Positions 17,647-25,447 of a stretch of DNA of 64,000 nucleotides are shown piece by piece. Source of the stretch: Methylopila turkensis (lineage in GTDB: Bacteria; Pseudomonadota; Alphaproteobacteria; Rhizobiales; Methylopilaceae); NCBI RefSeq assembly GCF_027922325.1, contig NZ_BSFL01000001.1, positions 124,001-188,000 of the forward strand, given 5' to 3'. The position numbers were made by a program, and so were the translations under genes. How positions within the stretch are numbered: position 1 is the first letter of the stretch; each line of letters starts with the position of its first letter. The notes below the pieces were generated by a model that saw only the letters and a program-made list of their open reading frames with translations, did not search any database and was not told the origin of the DNA.

Positions 17647-19136
17647 CGCGGCTCTGGACCCGAAGCCTGACGATCCAGTTCATCGGCCTGATGCTGCTCG
17701 CCCTCGCCGTGTCGCAGGGCCTCGGCGCGGTCCTGTTCCTCGGCGAGCGCAGCGAGGCGCTCCACAAGGCGGCGAAGGCCGAGTTCTTGAGCCGCTGCGC
17801 CTCGATCGCCCAGGTGGTGGAGAGCACGCCGCCAAACCTCCGCGACGACATCCTGAAGGCGAGCGGCACCACCTATTCGCGCTTCTGGTACACCCCCGAC
17901 GCTCCCGGCGACGCGGTCGCCTGGCGCGGCGAGGCCTTCGCCCAGCTCGGCCGGCCGCTCCCGAGCTTCGCCAGTCTCGGAAGCCCCGCGAAGCTTTCGT
18001 CCGGGAGCAGCTTCACGCCCTCCACCGAACCGCCGCCGGAATCGAGCTGGCGCGATCTGCCGCCCCAGGCCTGGCCGCTGTCCCGGCCGGCCAAGTTCCA
18101 GTACATCAACAGTTCCAACGGCATGGGCCTCGCCGTCCGGCTCAAGGACGGCGGCTGGCTGAACACGGCGCTCGCCAAGCCCGCGCCCGCCGGCTTCTGG
18201 ACCACGCAGTCCATGGTTTCGATGGGGCTCGCGGCCGTCCTGCTCTGCGGCATCGCCGCCTTCATCGCGCGCGGCATCACCCGGCCGATGCGCCAGATGG
18301 CGCTCGCCTCCGAGGCGGTCGGCCGCGGCGAGCAGCGCACCCTGCCCGAGACCGGCCCCGACGACATCCGCCGGACGGCGGAGGCGTTCAACCTGATGCA
18401 GGCGAGGCTGCAGCGCTTCATCGGCGACCGCACGCGCATGCTGGCCGCGATCGGCCATGACCTGCGCACGCCGATCACCTCGCTCCGGCTGCGGGCCGAA
18501 TTCGTGCAGGACGAGGAGACCCGCGAAAAAATGCTCGCGACGATCGACGAGCTGCGCGCCATGACCGAGGCCGGACTGGCCTTCGCGCGCGAGGAGTCGG
18601 TGGTCGAGGAGACGCGCGCCGTCGACGTAAGGTCGCTGGTCGAGAGCATGTGCGACGACCTCGCCGAGATCGGCCATGACGTCAGCTTCCTGGAGGGTTC
18701 GCGCGTCAAGCTGCGCTGTCGCCCGGACTCGCTGCGCCGCGCCGCGCGCAACCTTGTGGAGAACGCGGTGCGCTATGGCGGCCGCGCGCGGGTCAGCGTC
18801 GTCCAGACGCCGCAGACGGTCGAGATCGTGGTCGACGACGACGGTCCGGGCATTCCGGCCGAGGCGATGGAGAAGGTGTTCGCGCCGTTCTTCCGGCTCG
18901 AGGAATCCCGCAACCGCGAGACCGGCGGCATGGGTCTCGGGCTCGCGATCTCGCGCACGATCGTCCGCCGCCACGGCGGCGACGTCACGCTGACGAACCG
19001 GAGCGGCGGCCTGCGCGCCGTCATCACGCTGCCGGCCGTCGAGGCCGCCGCCGAGGCCGAGGCGCGGTCGCGCCGACGGCTGTTCCGCGCGCCCGCCCTG
19101 CCCTACGGCCCGCCCAAGCCGACGACCTCGGCGTAG
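17643..19136 (+). CDS. Membrane sensor histidine kinase
   Basis: 497 residues. Two membrane helices (about 8-30 and 190-215) flank a periplasmic sensor region of about 155 residues, followed by HAMP, HisKA with phospho-His272 in AIGHDLRTPITSLRLRAEF, and HATPase (NLVENAVRYGG, DDDGPGI, GMGLGLAIS). Partner of the upstream OmpR-type regulator. The layout resembles the EnvZ/RstB group; the signal is unknown. Its last 34 bases overlap the convergent PfkB kinase gene. Confidence 0.93.
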   Translation: MTRLWTRSLTIQFIGLMLLALAVSQGLGAVLFLGERSEALHKAAKAEFLSRCASIAQVVESTPPNLRDDILKASGTTYSRFWYTPDAPGDAVAWRGEAFAQLGRPLPSFASLGSPAKLSSGSSFTPSTEPPPESSWRDLPPQAWPLSRPAKFQYINSSNGMGLAVRLKDGGWLNTALAKPAPAGFWTTQSMVSMGLAAVLLCGIAAFIARGITRPMRQMALASEAVGRGEQRTLPETGPDDIRRTAEAFNLMQARLQRFIGDRTRMLAAIGHDLRTPITSLRLRAEFVQDEETREKMLATIDELRAMTEAGLAFAREESVVEETRAVDVRSLVESMCDDLAEIGHDVSFLEGSRVKLRCRPDSLRRAARNLVENAVRYGGRARVSVVQTPQTVEIVVDDDGPGIPAEAMEKVFAPFFRLEESRNRETGGMGLGLAISRTIVRRHGGDVTLTNRSGGLRAVITLPAVEAAAEAEARSRRRLFRAPALPYGPPKPTTSA

Positions 19137-20095
19137 GCGCCGTCGAGCGCAAGTTCGAGAGCCGCGACCGTGGGCAGGGCGTCGAACACGCCTGGAGCGG
19201 CCGCGGTGAGCGCGCCGTTCGCGGCCGCGCGGCGCATGGCCTCGGGCCAGTCGCGGCCTTCCGCCAGCGCGACGGCGAGCGCGGCGCCGAAGGCGTCGCC
19301 GCAGCCGAGCGTGTCGACCGCGCGCACAGGGAAGGCCGGCTCCACATGCGCCGGCCCGTCCGCCCGATGCACGGTCGCGCCCTCCCCGCCCCGGGTGACG
19401 ACGAGCGCCTCCAGCCCCAGATCGAACAGCCGGCGCGCGAGGCCCGCGGCGCCGTCCGCGCCCGGCGCGGCCGTCTCGCCGAGGGACTCCGCGAGCTCCT
19501 CCGCCTCGACCGCGTTGACGCACAGGATCGAGGTCGCGGCGAGCACGCCGTCGCTCAGCGGGCGAAAGGGCGACGGGTTCAGCAGCGTCGGACGTCCGGT
19601 CGCGCGGGCGATCGCGAAGGCTTCGGCGATCGGTCCGTCGGCGATCTCGAACTGGGCGAGGCACAGATCGGCCGCGCCGATCGCGTTCTCCAGCGGCCGC
19701 ACGTCCTCCGCGCCGAGCGCCTCGTTCGCGCCGGGCGCGACCGCGAGGCAGTTCTCGCCGTTCGCGGCGATGAAGCCGACGCCGCCGCCGGTCGGGGCGG
19801 ATTTCCGCCGCAACATGGCGAGATCCAGTCCTGCGCGACGAAAGGCCGGCTCGGCGAGGTCCCCCAACAGGTCGGCGCCGACCGCGAACAGACCGTCGAC
19901 CTCGGCGCCGAGCCGGTGGGCGGCGAGCGCGAGATTGAACCCCTTGCCGCCGGGCTCCATCAGGAACGCGCCGGCGCGCAGGGATTCGCCCGGCAGGGGC
20001 AGTTCCTCGACCGTCACCGTGCAGGCGGCGACGAAGCTGCCCAGCACGAAAATCCTGGGCCGGCCCCTGGCCGGCGAACCCGCAATCGCATCCAT
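19103..20095 (-). CDS. PfkB/ribokinase-family carbohydrate kinase
   Basis: 330-residue sugar or nucleoside kinase. GGKGFNLALAAHRLGAEV near residue 47 is the substrate-binding PfkB signature 1, and DTLGCGDAFGAALAVAL near 255 is signature 2 with the catalytic Asp; Cys replaces the usual Ala of GAGD. Start at the ATG at 20095, after a G-rich ribosome binding site, instead of the longer frame at 20128. No transporter or sugar regulator is adjacent, so ribose, fructose phosphate or another substrate cannot be decided. Its 3' end overlaps the sensor kinase gene by 34 bp. Confidence 0.85.
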   Translation of the reverse strand: MDAIAGSPARGRPRIFVLGSFVAACTVTVEELPLPGESLRAGAFLMEPGGKGFNLALAAHRLGAEVDGLFAVGADLLGDLAEPAFRRAGLDLAMLRRKSAPTGGGVGFIAANGENCLAVAPGANEALGAEDVRPLENAIGAADLCLAQFEIADGPIAEAFAIARATGRPTLLNPSPFRPLSDGVLAATSILCVNAVEAEELAESLGETAAPGADGAAGLARRLFDLGLEALVVTRGGEGATVHRADGPAHVEPAFPVRAVDTLGCGDAFGAALAVALAEGRDWPEAMRRAAANGALTAAAPGVFDALPTVAALELALDGAYAEVVGLGGP

Positions 20096-20161
20096 CGTCC
20101 CGCCCCCGCGGCGCGGACGATAGACCACCCATCGGGCGCGGCCAATCGCGCGAGGACAGGC

Positions 20162-20183
20162 GGCGGCGGTTCAGACCGCCGCC
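20162..20183. terminator. Hairpin after the 51-residue RMF-like gene
   Basis: Perfect hairpin GGCGGCGGT-TCAG-ACCGCCGCC, eight bases past the stop of the small minus-strand gene. The flanking sequence has no T-tract, so it may act as an mRNA 3' stabiliser or a weak terminator. Confidence 0.4.
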
Positions 20184-20190
20184 TCGCCGA

Positions 20191-20346
20191 TCATTCCGGC
20201 CCGGCCGGCTCGGCGTCGCGGGCGCCCTGGAGGAAGCCCTCGTCCCAGAGCCTGTGCTCTTCGCTTCCGGCTTCGTAGGGATTGTCGTTCAGCGAGCCGC
20301 CATTGGCCGCGGCGATGAGGCCTTGTTCAAACGGGTCGATATCCAT
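20191..20346 (-). CDS. Small RMF-like protein (51 aa)
   Basis: 51 residues: MDIDPFEQGLIAAANGG, then LNDNPYEAGSEEHRLWDEGF and a short acidic tail. The NPY-x4-SEEHRLWDEGF core resembles the ribosome modulation factor pattern CPY-x4-x-R-x-W-x-x-GW found in RMF, which silences ribosomes in stationary phase, and similar short alphaproteobacterial proteins. Clear ribosome binding site (GGGAG, eight bases before ATG) and a hairpin after the stop. Whether it binds ribosomes is not shown by the sequence. Too short for most gene finders. Confidence 0.6.
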   Translation of the reverse strand: MDIDPFEQGLIAAANGGSLNDNPYEAGSEEHRLWDEGFLQGARDAEPAGPE

Positions 20347-20412
20347 CGGGCGTCTCCCTCTTGCTTTGAGGGACGAAGCTAGGGCGCGGGCCGCCGAAAG
20401 CGCGCGCCTCGT

Positions 20413-21252
20413 TCAGATCATCGGCAGGTGACGCGGCTTCGGGCCACGCGGGAACGCCGCGTCGATGCGCGCGAGCTGCCCGTCGGTGAGTTCGAGATCG
20501 CCCGCGGCGGCGTTGTCGAGCGCGTGCGCCTTCCGCGCGGCCTTCGGGATCGCGATGACCGAGGGGCGACGCGTCAGCGCCGCGAGCGCCGCTTGGCGCG
20601 GTGACGCGCCGGCCTCAGCGGCGACCTCCGCGAGCACGGCGCCGGACCTCGAGCGCGGATCGGGAAAGGCGCCGCTGCCGAACGGGCTGTAGGCCACGAC
20701 CGTCACGTCATGCGCCTCGCACCAGGGAAGGACGGCGTGCTCGATCGCCCGCTCCTCGAGGTGGTAGAGCACCTGATTGCAGGCGATCGCGCCCGCGTCG
20801 GCGATTCCGAGCGCCTCCTCCAGATCGTCGACGTCGAAGTTGCTGACGCCCCAGGACACGATCTTGCCCTGCCGCTTCAGGGTCTCGAACGCGTCGATGG
20901 TGTCCTCGAGCGGGGTCGCGCCGCGCCAGTGCAGGAGATAGCAGTCGAGGCGGTCGGTCTTCAGCCGCCGCAGGCTGCGCTCGCAGGCTTCGAGCACCCG
21001 CGCCTTGGCCGCGTTCTGCGGCAGGACCTTCGACACCAGAAAGACCTCGTCGCGCCGGCCGGCGATGGCTTCGGCCGCAAGCGGCTCGGCTTCGCCGTAC
21101 ATCTCCGCCGTGTCAACATGGGTCATGCCGGCGTCGAGGCCCGCGCGCAGCGCCTCGAGCACCATCGCCCGCGCGTCGTCGTCCAGCCGCCATGTGCCCT
21201 GCCCGATGACCGGGACCGGACGTCGGTCGGGGCCGAATGTGGAGTGGCGCAT
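20413..21252 (-). CDS. Aldo/keto reductase
   Basis: 279-residue NADPH-dependent (beta/alpha)8 reductase. Catalytic tetrad visible: Asp in THVDTAEMYG, Tyr in the same segment (EMYGEAE), Lys in FLVSKVLP and His in CYLLHWRG; WGVSNFDVDDLEE and IPKAARKAHALDN complete the cofactor site. Similar in type to the DkgA/YeaE group that reduces methylglyoxal and other carbonyls. Start at the ATG at 21252, which has a perfect AGGAGG. Single gene. Confidence 0.92.
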   Translation of the reverse strand: MRHSTFGPDRRPVPVIGQGTWRLDDDARAMVLEALRAGLDAGMTHVDTAEMYGEAEPLAAEAIAGRRDEVFLVSKVLPQNAAKARVLEACERSLRRLKTDRLDCYLLHWRGATPLEDTIDAFETLKRQGKIVSWGVSNFDVDDLEEALGIADAGAIACNQVLYHLEERAIEHAVLPWCEAHDVTVVAYSPFGSGAFPDPRSRSGAVLAEVAAEAGASPRQAALAALTRRPSVIAIPKAARKAHALDNAAAGDLELTDGQLARIDAAFPRGPKPRHLPMI

Positions 21253-21525
21253 GGGAACCTCCTGCCTGGCCGCAGCCTTCGCGGCGCGTCGGCCAAGCTT
21301 ACCCGTCGCGCGAGGTTTGCGCGCTTGCGACGAAGCGACGGACGCGGCCGCAATCACATCATCCTTTCGGCCCGTATCGACGCCATGCCCGCCAATAATG
21401 GCCGTTAAGGTCCGTTAACAGGTCTTGAAGAAAACAGATTCGTCGGCCAGGAAAGCGATAGAAGCTGCAGATCAGGAAATTCAGGCCGGCGTTCGGCGCC
21501 GCATCGGAGCTGTCAGGTGATCAGG

Positions 21526-22821
21526 ATGTCCTTACGACCCCGCTCGATCGCTATCGCCGTCTTGGCGGCAGCTTTGTCCGCGCCAACCTTCGCCAGCGCG
21601 CAGCTTGTCAACCCCACGCAGCGCGCCCAAGCCGCTCCGACCGCGCCGCGGCAGGCGCAACCGGCGCAGCGCCCGGCGGCGACCCAGCCGAGGCGACAGG
21701 CGGCCCCACGCGTGGCGGCGACCGCGGCGGCCCCGGCGCCCGCCGCCTCCCCCGGCCAGACATCAAATTGGTGGCGCACCGCCGCTGATCAGGCGCTGTC
21801 GCGAAACCGGACCGCGCAGCCTGCGCCGGCGCAGAACGCGCGGCGCGTTGTCGCTGCGCAAACCGCCCCCGCCGAGCGCCGAAGCCTCCGGCGCTCCTCC
21901 GCCCGGCGCGCGGCCGCGTCCCGCCGGGAGGTAGCGCGCGCCGCGCCGCTGCCGCCGGAGCGCAGCGGCCTCGCGATCGCGGTCAGCGCGGCCGGCGCGG
22001 CCGCCGGTCCCGGCGCCGAGGTCGTCGAGGCGCTTGGCGACGACGCCAGGCTGATCGACGCGCCGCTCGGCGGCGGGACGGCCGACCTCGCCGTGTCTCC
22101 GAGCCTCGACGGCGCGGCCGAACCGGACGTCCAGCGCGTGGCGCGCCTGTTCGACGCCGTCGTCGTGATCGTCGCCCGCCACGACGTGGCCGGGGCGGGC
22201 GACCTCGCCGGCAAGCCGATCGAGATCGGCGCTGCGGAGGACGACGCCGCCGTCGCGCGCAAGGCGCTGGCGCTGCTGCGGCTCGAAGCGGACGAGCGCC
22301 GTTCGGGCCGCGAGGAGGCGCTTGACGCCGTCTCCCGCGGCGAGGCCGCCGGCGCAGTACTGATCGCGGTCAAGGGCGACGCCGACCTCGGCGCCTTGAT
22401 CGCCGCCCATGGCGACCTGCATGTCGTCTCGGTCGCGCCGGACGTCGATCCCGACCGTTCGCGCCGGCTCACGCCCGCGGACCTGCCCTCGGCGCCGCTG
22501 GCCGCGGACGCGCGCGCCCTCAAGGCGGAGATCTCGCTGTTCGCCAAACGCGGCGCGGACCTCGACAAGGAGGCCGCCGAGGCCGTCCAGACTCTCTACG
22601 CGCGCATTCCTGACATGCTCGCGGGCGGCGCCGGGCCGTGGTGGCGCGATGTGCCGCTGGCGGCGGAGATCAGCGAAGCGGCGCTGTGGACGCCGGTCCG
22701 TCCCGACCTCGCCTCCGCCGAGCGTGGCCATCTGGCTGAAGGCCTCGAGCGCGCCGGCGCCGAACGCGCCCGCGAGGTCGCCGCGCGACCGGGCGCTCGG
22801 CGCTGGATCGTGGCTCCTTAA
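21526..22821 (+). CDS. Exported TAXI-like solute-binding protein with low-complexity N-terminus
   Basis: 431 residues. A signal peptide (LRPRSIAIAVLAAALSAPTFASA) is followed by about 120 residues rich in Ala, Pro, Gln and Arg, then a globular part from about residue 145. Within it FDAVVVIVARHDVAGAGDLAGKPIEIG recalls the TAXI-type TRAP receptor motif where a binding protein contacts its ligand, and the predicted layout is two-lobed. No TRAP membrane genes are near. The family call is weak; it could be a divergent periplasmic binding protein with a spacer that tethers it to the wall or membrane. ATG at 21526 preferred over a GTG nine bases earlier. Confidence 0.5.
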   Translation: MSLRPRSIAIAVLAAALSAPTFASAQLVNPTQRAQAAPTAPRQAQPAQRPAATQPRRQAAPRVAATAAAPAPAASPGQTSNWWRTAADQALSRNRTAQPAPAQNARRVVAAQTAPAERRSLRRSSARRAAASRREVARAAPLPPERSGLAIAVSAAGAAAGPGAEVVEALGDDARLIDAPLGGGTADLAVSPSLDGAAEPDVQRVARLFDAVVVIVARHDVAGAGDLAGKPIEIGAAEDDAAVARKALALLRLEADERRSGREEALDAVSRGEAAGAVLIAVKGDADLGALIAAHGDLHVVSVAPDVDPDRSRRLTPADLPSAPLAADARALKAEISLFAKRGADLDKEAAEAVQTLYARIPDMLAGGAGPWWRDVPLAAEISEAALWTPVRPDLASAERGHLAEGLERAGAERAREVAARPGARRWIVAP

Positions 22822-22828
22822 GCGCGGT

Positions 22829-23791
22829 TCAGCCGACGTCGACGAAACCGGCGAGCGGCCCGAGGCCGCCGCCCTCCACCAGCGCGCTTACCCGCGACCG
22901 GCCCAGCGCCGCGAGCTCGCCGGGCAACCGGCCGAGCTCCTGGGCGTAGGCGACGAGCGTCAGCCGCCGCGTCAGGCGCGGGCCCGGCAGGGCGGCGTAG
23001 GTCAACGCTCCCGCCGGCGGCGCGGCCTCCGCCACGCAGAGGGGCGTCACGATCGCGAAGCGCCCGCCTTCCGCGACCGCCGCGGCCACGCCCTGCGGCG
23101 TGTCGAACGACAGCCGCCGCGGCAGGTCCAGTCCGATGCGCCGGAGATGGCGTTCGATCTCGACGCCGGTCGAGGACCGCGCGCTGAACCGCACGAGATC
23201 GTGCGTCTCCGCGAGCCGCGCGAGATCGGCGAGATCGGACACCGCCGGCGCGTCCGCCGGCAGCATCAGCACATGCGTTTCCGCGACGATCGGCCAGCGT
23301 TCGAGCCCGGCGACGTCGCCGAGATCGTCCACGCCGATCATGACGTCGAGGTTGCGCGACAGCAGCGCGCTGGCGTGCGCGGCCGTCAGGCCCGACAGGA
23401 TCGCGACCTCGTCGGCCCGCGCCGCGATCGCGTCGGCGAGCGCGGGCCCGAGCGTCCGCGACAGCGAGTCGACGAGCCCGAGCCGCACCAGCGGAAACCG
23501 CGCCCGCCCCGCCTCCCGCAGCATCGGCGCGATCTGGCGCGCTTCGGAGACCAGCGCCGAGGCGCGCTGGCGCAGCAGCACGCCCGCAGGCGTCGGCGCG
23601 ATCGGCCGGATCGCCCGGTCGAACAGCCCGGCGCCGACGCGGGCTTCGAGCTCCGCCACCGCGAGCGACACCGCCGGCTGCGTCAGCCCGAGCCGCCGCG
23701 CCGCCGCCGCCATCGAGCCGGCGTCGCAGACCGCGAGGAAGATCGTGAGCTGGCGGAGATCGAAGGGAAGGTCGTCGGCGCGGGGCTGCAT
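22829..23791 (-). CDS. LysR-family transcriptional regulator
   Basis: 320 residues: N-terminal winged helix-turn-helix (LRQLTIFLAVCDAGSMAAAARRLGLTQPAVSLAVAELEARVGAGLFDR) and a periplasmic-binding-protein-like effector domain. It is divergent from mgdA with 98 bp between the two starts and a palindrome TATAA-N7-TTATA in between, the classical arrangement for a LysR activator of the opposite operon. Inferred role: control of N-methylglutamate dehydrogenase expression. The inducer is unknown. Confidence 0.88.
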   Translation of the reverse strand: MQPRADDLPFDLRQLTIFLAVCDAGSMAAAARRLGLTQPAVSLAVAELEARVGAGLFDRAIRPIAPTPAGVLLRQRASALVSEARQIAPMLREAGRARFPLVRLGLVDSLSRTLGPALADAIAARADEVAILSGLTAAHASALLSRNLDVMIGVDDLGDVAGLERWPIVAETHVLMLPADAPAVSDLADLARLAETHDLVRFSARSSTGVEIERHLRRIGLDLPRRLSFDTPQGVAAAVAEGGRFAIVTPLCVAEAAPPAGALTYAALPGPRLTRRLTLVAYAQELGRLPGELAALGRSRVSALVEGGGLGPLAGFVDVG

Positions 23792-23805
23792 CGCGGGGCT
23801 CGCAC

Positions 23806-23822
23806 TATAAGTCCGATTTATA
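23806..23822. promoter_or_regulatory. Putative LysR operator between lysR-type gene and mgdA
   Basis: The 17-bp dyad TATAA-GTCCGAT-TTATA lies 14 bp upstream of the LysR-type start and 67 bp upstream of mgdA. It has the T-N11-A form of LysR-type boxes and is AT-rich in an otherwise GC-rich region. Confidence 0.5.
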
Positions 23823-23889
23823 TCTCATAGCGCCTTTCCGTTCGCCATACTCCGGCGTGTCCTTGCTTCGCGATCACCCAGGCGCGCTC

Positions 23890-25149
23890 ATGTCGACCGA
23901 CCGGTACTCGATCTTTTCCGTGCTGCGCGAGGCGCTTCGCGGCCACACCGGCTGGAAGCCGGCCTGGCGCGAGCCCGAGCCGAAGGCGGAGTACGACATC
24001 GTCATCGTCGGCGGCGGCGGCCACGGGCTCGCGACCGCGCACTACCTCGCCAGGGTCCACGGCATCACCAACGTCGCCGTGGTGGAGAAGGGCTGGATCG
24101 GCGGCGGCAACGTCGGCCGCAACACCACGATCGTGCGTTCAAACTACCTGCTGCCGGGCAACACGCCGTTCTACGAACACTCGATGAAGCTCTGGGAGGA
24201 GCTGGAGCAGGACCTGAACTACAACGCCATGGTGAGCCAGCGCGGCGTGGTCAACCTGTTCCATTCCGACGGCCAGCGCGACGCCTACGCCCGCCGCGGC
24301 AACGCTATGCGCCTGCACGGCGTCGACGCGGAGTTGCTCGACGTGCCCGAGCTCAAGCGCATCCTGCCGATGCTCGACTTCGACAACGCGCGCTTTCCCA
24401 TCAAGGGCGCCCTGCGCCAGCGCCGCGGCGGCACGGTGCGGCACGACGCGGTCGCCTGGGGCTACGCCCGCGCCGCCGACGGCCGCGGCGTCGACATCAT
24501 CCAGAACTGCGAAGTCACCGGCTTCCGGATCGAGGCCGGCCGCATTCTTGGCGTCGAGACCACCCGCGGCTTCATCGGCGCGAAGAAGGTCGGCCTCGCC
24601 TGCGCCGGCAACTCGTCGCGGGTCGCCGCCATGGCGGGCCTCAGACTGCCGATCGAGAGCCACGCGCTGCAGGCCTTCGTGTCGGAGGGGATCAAGCCCT
24701 TCATCGACACCGTCTGCACATTCGGCGCCGGCCACTTCTACATCTCGCAGTCCGACAAGGGCGGCCTCGTCTTCGGCGGCGACATCGACGGCTACAACTC
24801 CTACGCCCAGCGCGGGAACTTGCCGACGATCGAGGACGTGGCGGAGGGCGGCATGGCGCTGATGCCCGCGATCGGCCGCGTCAAGCTTTTGCGGCACTGG
24901 GGCGGGATCATGGACATGTCGATGGACGGCTCGCCGATCATCGACCGCACGCCGGTCGCGGGCCTCTACCTCAACGCCGGCTGGTGCTACGGCGGCTTCA
25001 AGGCGACGCCGGCGTCGGGCTGGTGCTTCGCCCACCTGCTCGCGACCGACGCGCCGCACGAGGTCGCGGCCGCCTACCGGCTCGACCGCTTCGCCACCGG
25101 CCGCCTGATCGACGAAAAGGGCGTCGGCGCCCAGCCGAACCTGCACTGA
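23890..25149 (+). CDS. mgdA: N-methylglutamate dehydrogenase subunit A (SoxB-like FAD/FMN subunit)
   Basis: 419-residue homologue of the beta subunit of heterotetrameric sarcosine oxidase. Dinucleotide fold YDIVIVGGGGHGLATAHYLA near residues 35-54; RRGGTVRHDAVAWGYARAA contains His185, which sits where the family attaches FMN covalently (from memory of the sarcosine oxidase literature). Oxidises the N-methyl amine of N-methylglutamate, releasing a one-carbon unit. Neighbouring mgs and gmaS genes, and no glycine-betaine genes, argue for N-methylglutamate over sarcosine. ATG at 23890 chosen to match the usual length; 33 bases of upstream frame are also open. Confidence 0.85.
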   Translation: MSTDRYSIFSVLREALRGHTGWKPAWREPEPKAEYDIVIVGGGGHGLATAHYLARVHGITNVAVVEKGWIGGGNVGRNTTIVRSNYLLPGNTPFYEHSMKLWEELEQDLNYNAMVSQRGVVNLFHSDGQRDAYARRGNAMRLHGVDAELLDVPELKRILPMLDFDNARFPIKGALRQRRGGTVRHDAVAWGYARAADGRGVDIIQNCEVTGFRIEAGRILGVETTRGFIGAKKVGLACAGNSSRVAAMAGLRLPIESHALQAFVSEGIKPFIDTVCTFGAGHFYISQSDKGGLVFGGDIDGYNSYAQRGNLPTIEDVAEGGMALMPAIGRVKLLRHWGGIMDMSMDGSPIIDRTPVAGLYLNAGWCYGGFKATPASGWCFAHLLATDAPHEVAAAYRLDRFATGRLIDEKGVGAQPNLH

Positions 25150-25159
25150 GGCTCGACCC

Positions 25160-25447
25160 ATGCGCATTCCCTGCCCCTATTGCGGCGTCCGCGGCCTGGA
25201 CGAGTTCGCCTATCTCGGCGACGCCACGTTGATCCGTCCCGACCCGGCCGCTCCCGGCGCGGAGGCCGCGTTCCACGACTACGTCTACCTCCGCGACAAC
25301 CCGGCCGGCTTGCACCGCGAGCTGTGGCAGCACGCCAGCGGCTGCCAGTCCTGGCTGGTGGTGACCCGCGACACCCGCACCCACGCCATCGGCCGCGTCG
25401 AAGTAGCCCGCGACGTGGCGGCGGCGCGTGGCTCCGGAGCCGAATGA
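25160..25447 (+). CDS. mgdB: N-methylglutamate dehydrogenase subunit B (SoxD-like zinc subunit)
   Basis: 95-residue delta-type subunit. Cys5 and Cys8 (CPYCG) with His58 and Cys62 (QHASGC) are the zinc ligands expected of SoxD. It holds the large subunits together and has no catalytic role of its own. Ten bases after mgdA; its stop overlaps the mgdC start (ATGA), so the operon is tightly coupled. Confidence 0.87.
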   Translation: MRIPCPYCGVRGLDEFAYLGDATLIRPDPAAPGAEAAFHDYVYLRDNPAGLHRELWQHASGCQSWLVVTRDTRTHAIGRVEVARDVAAARGSGAE

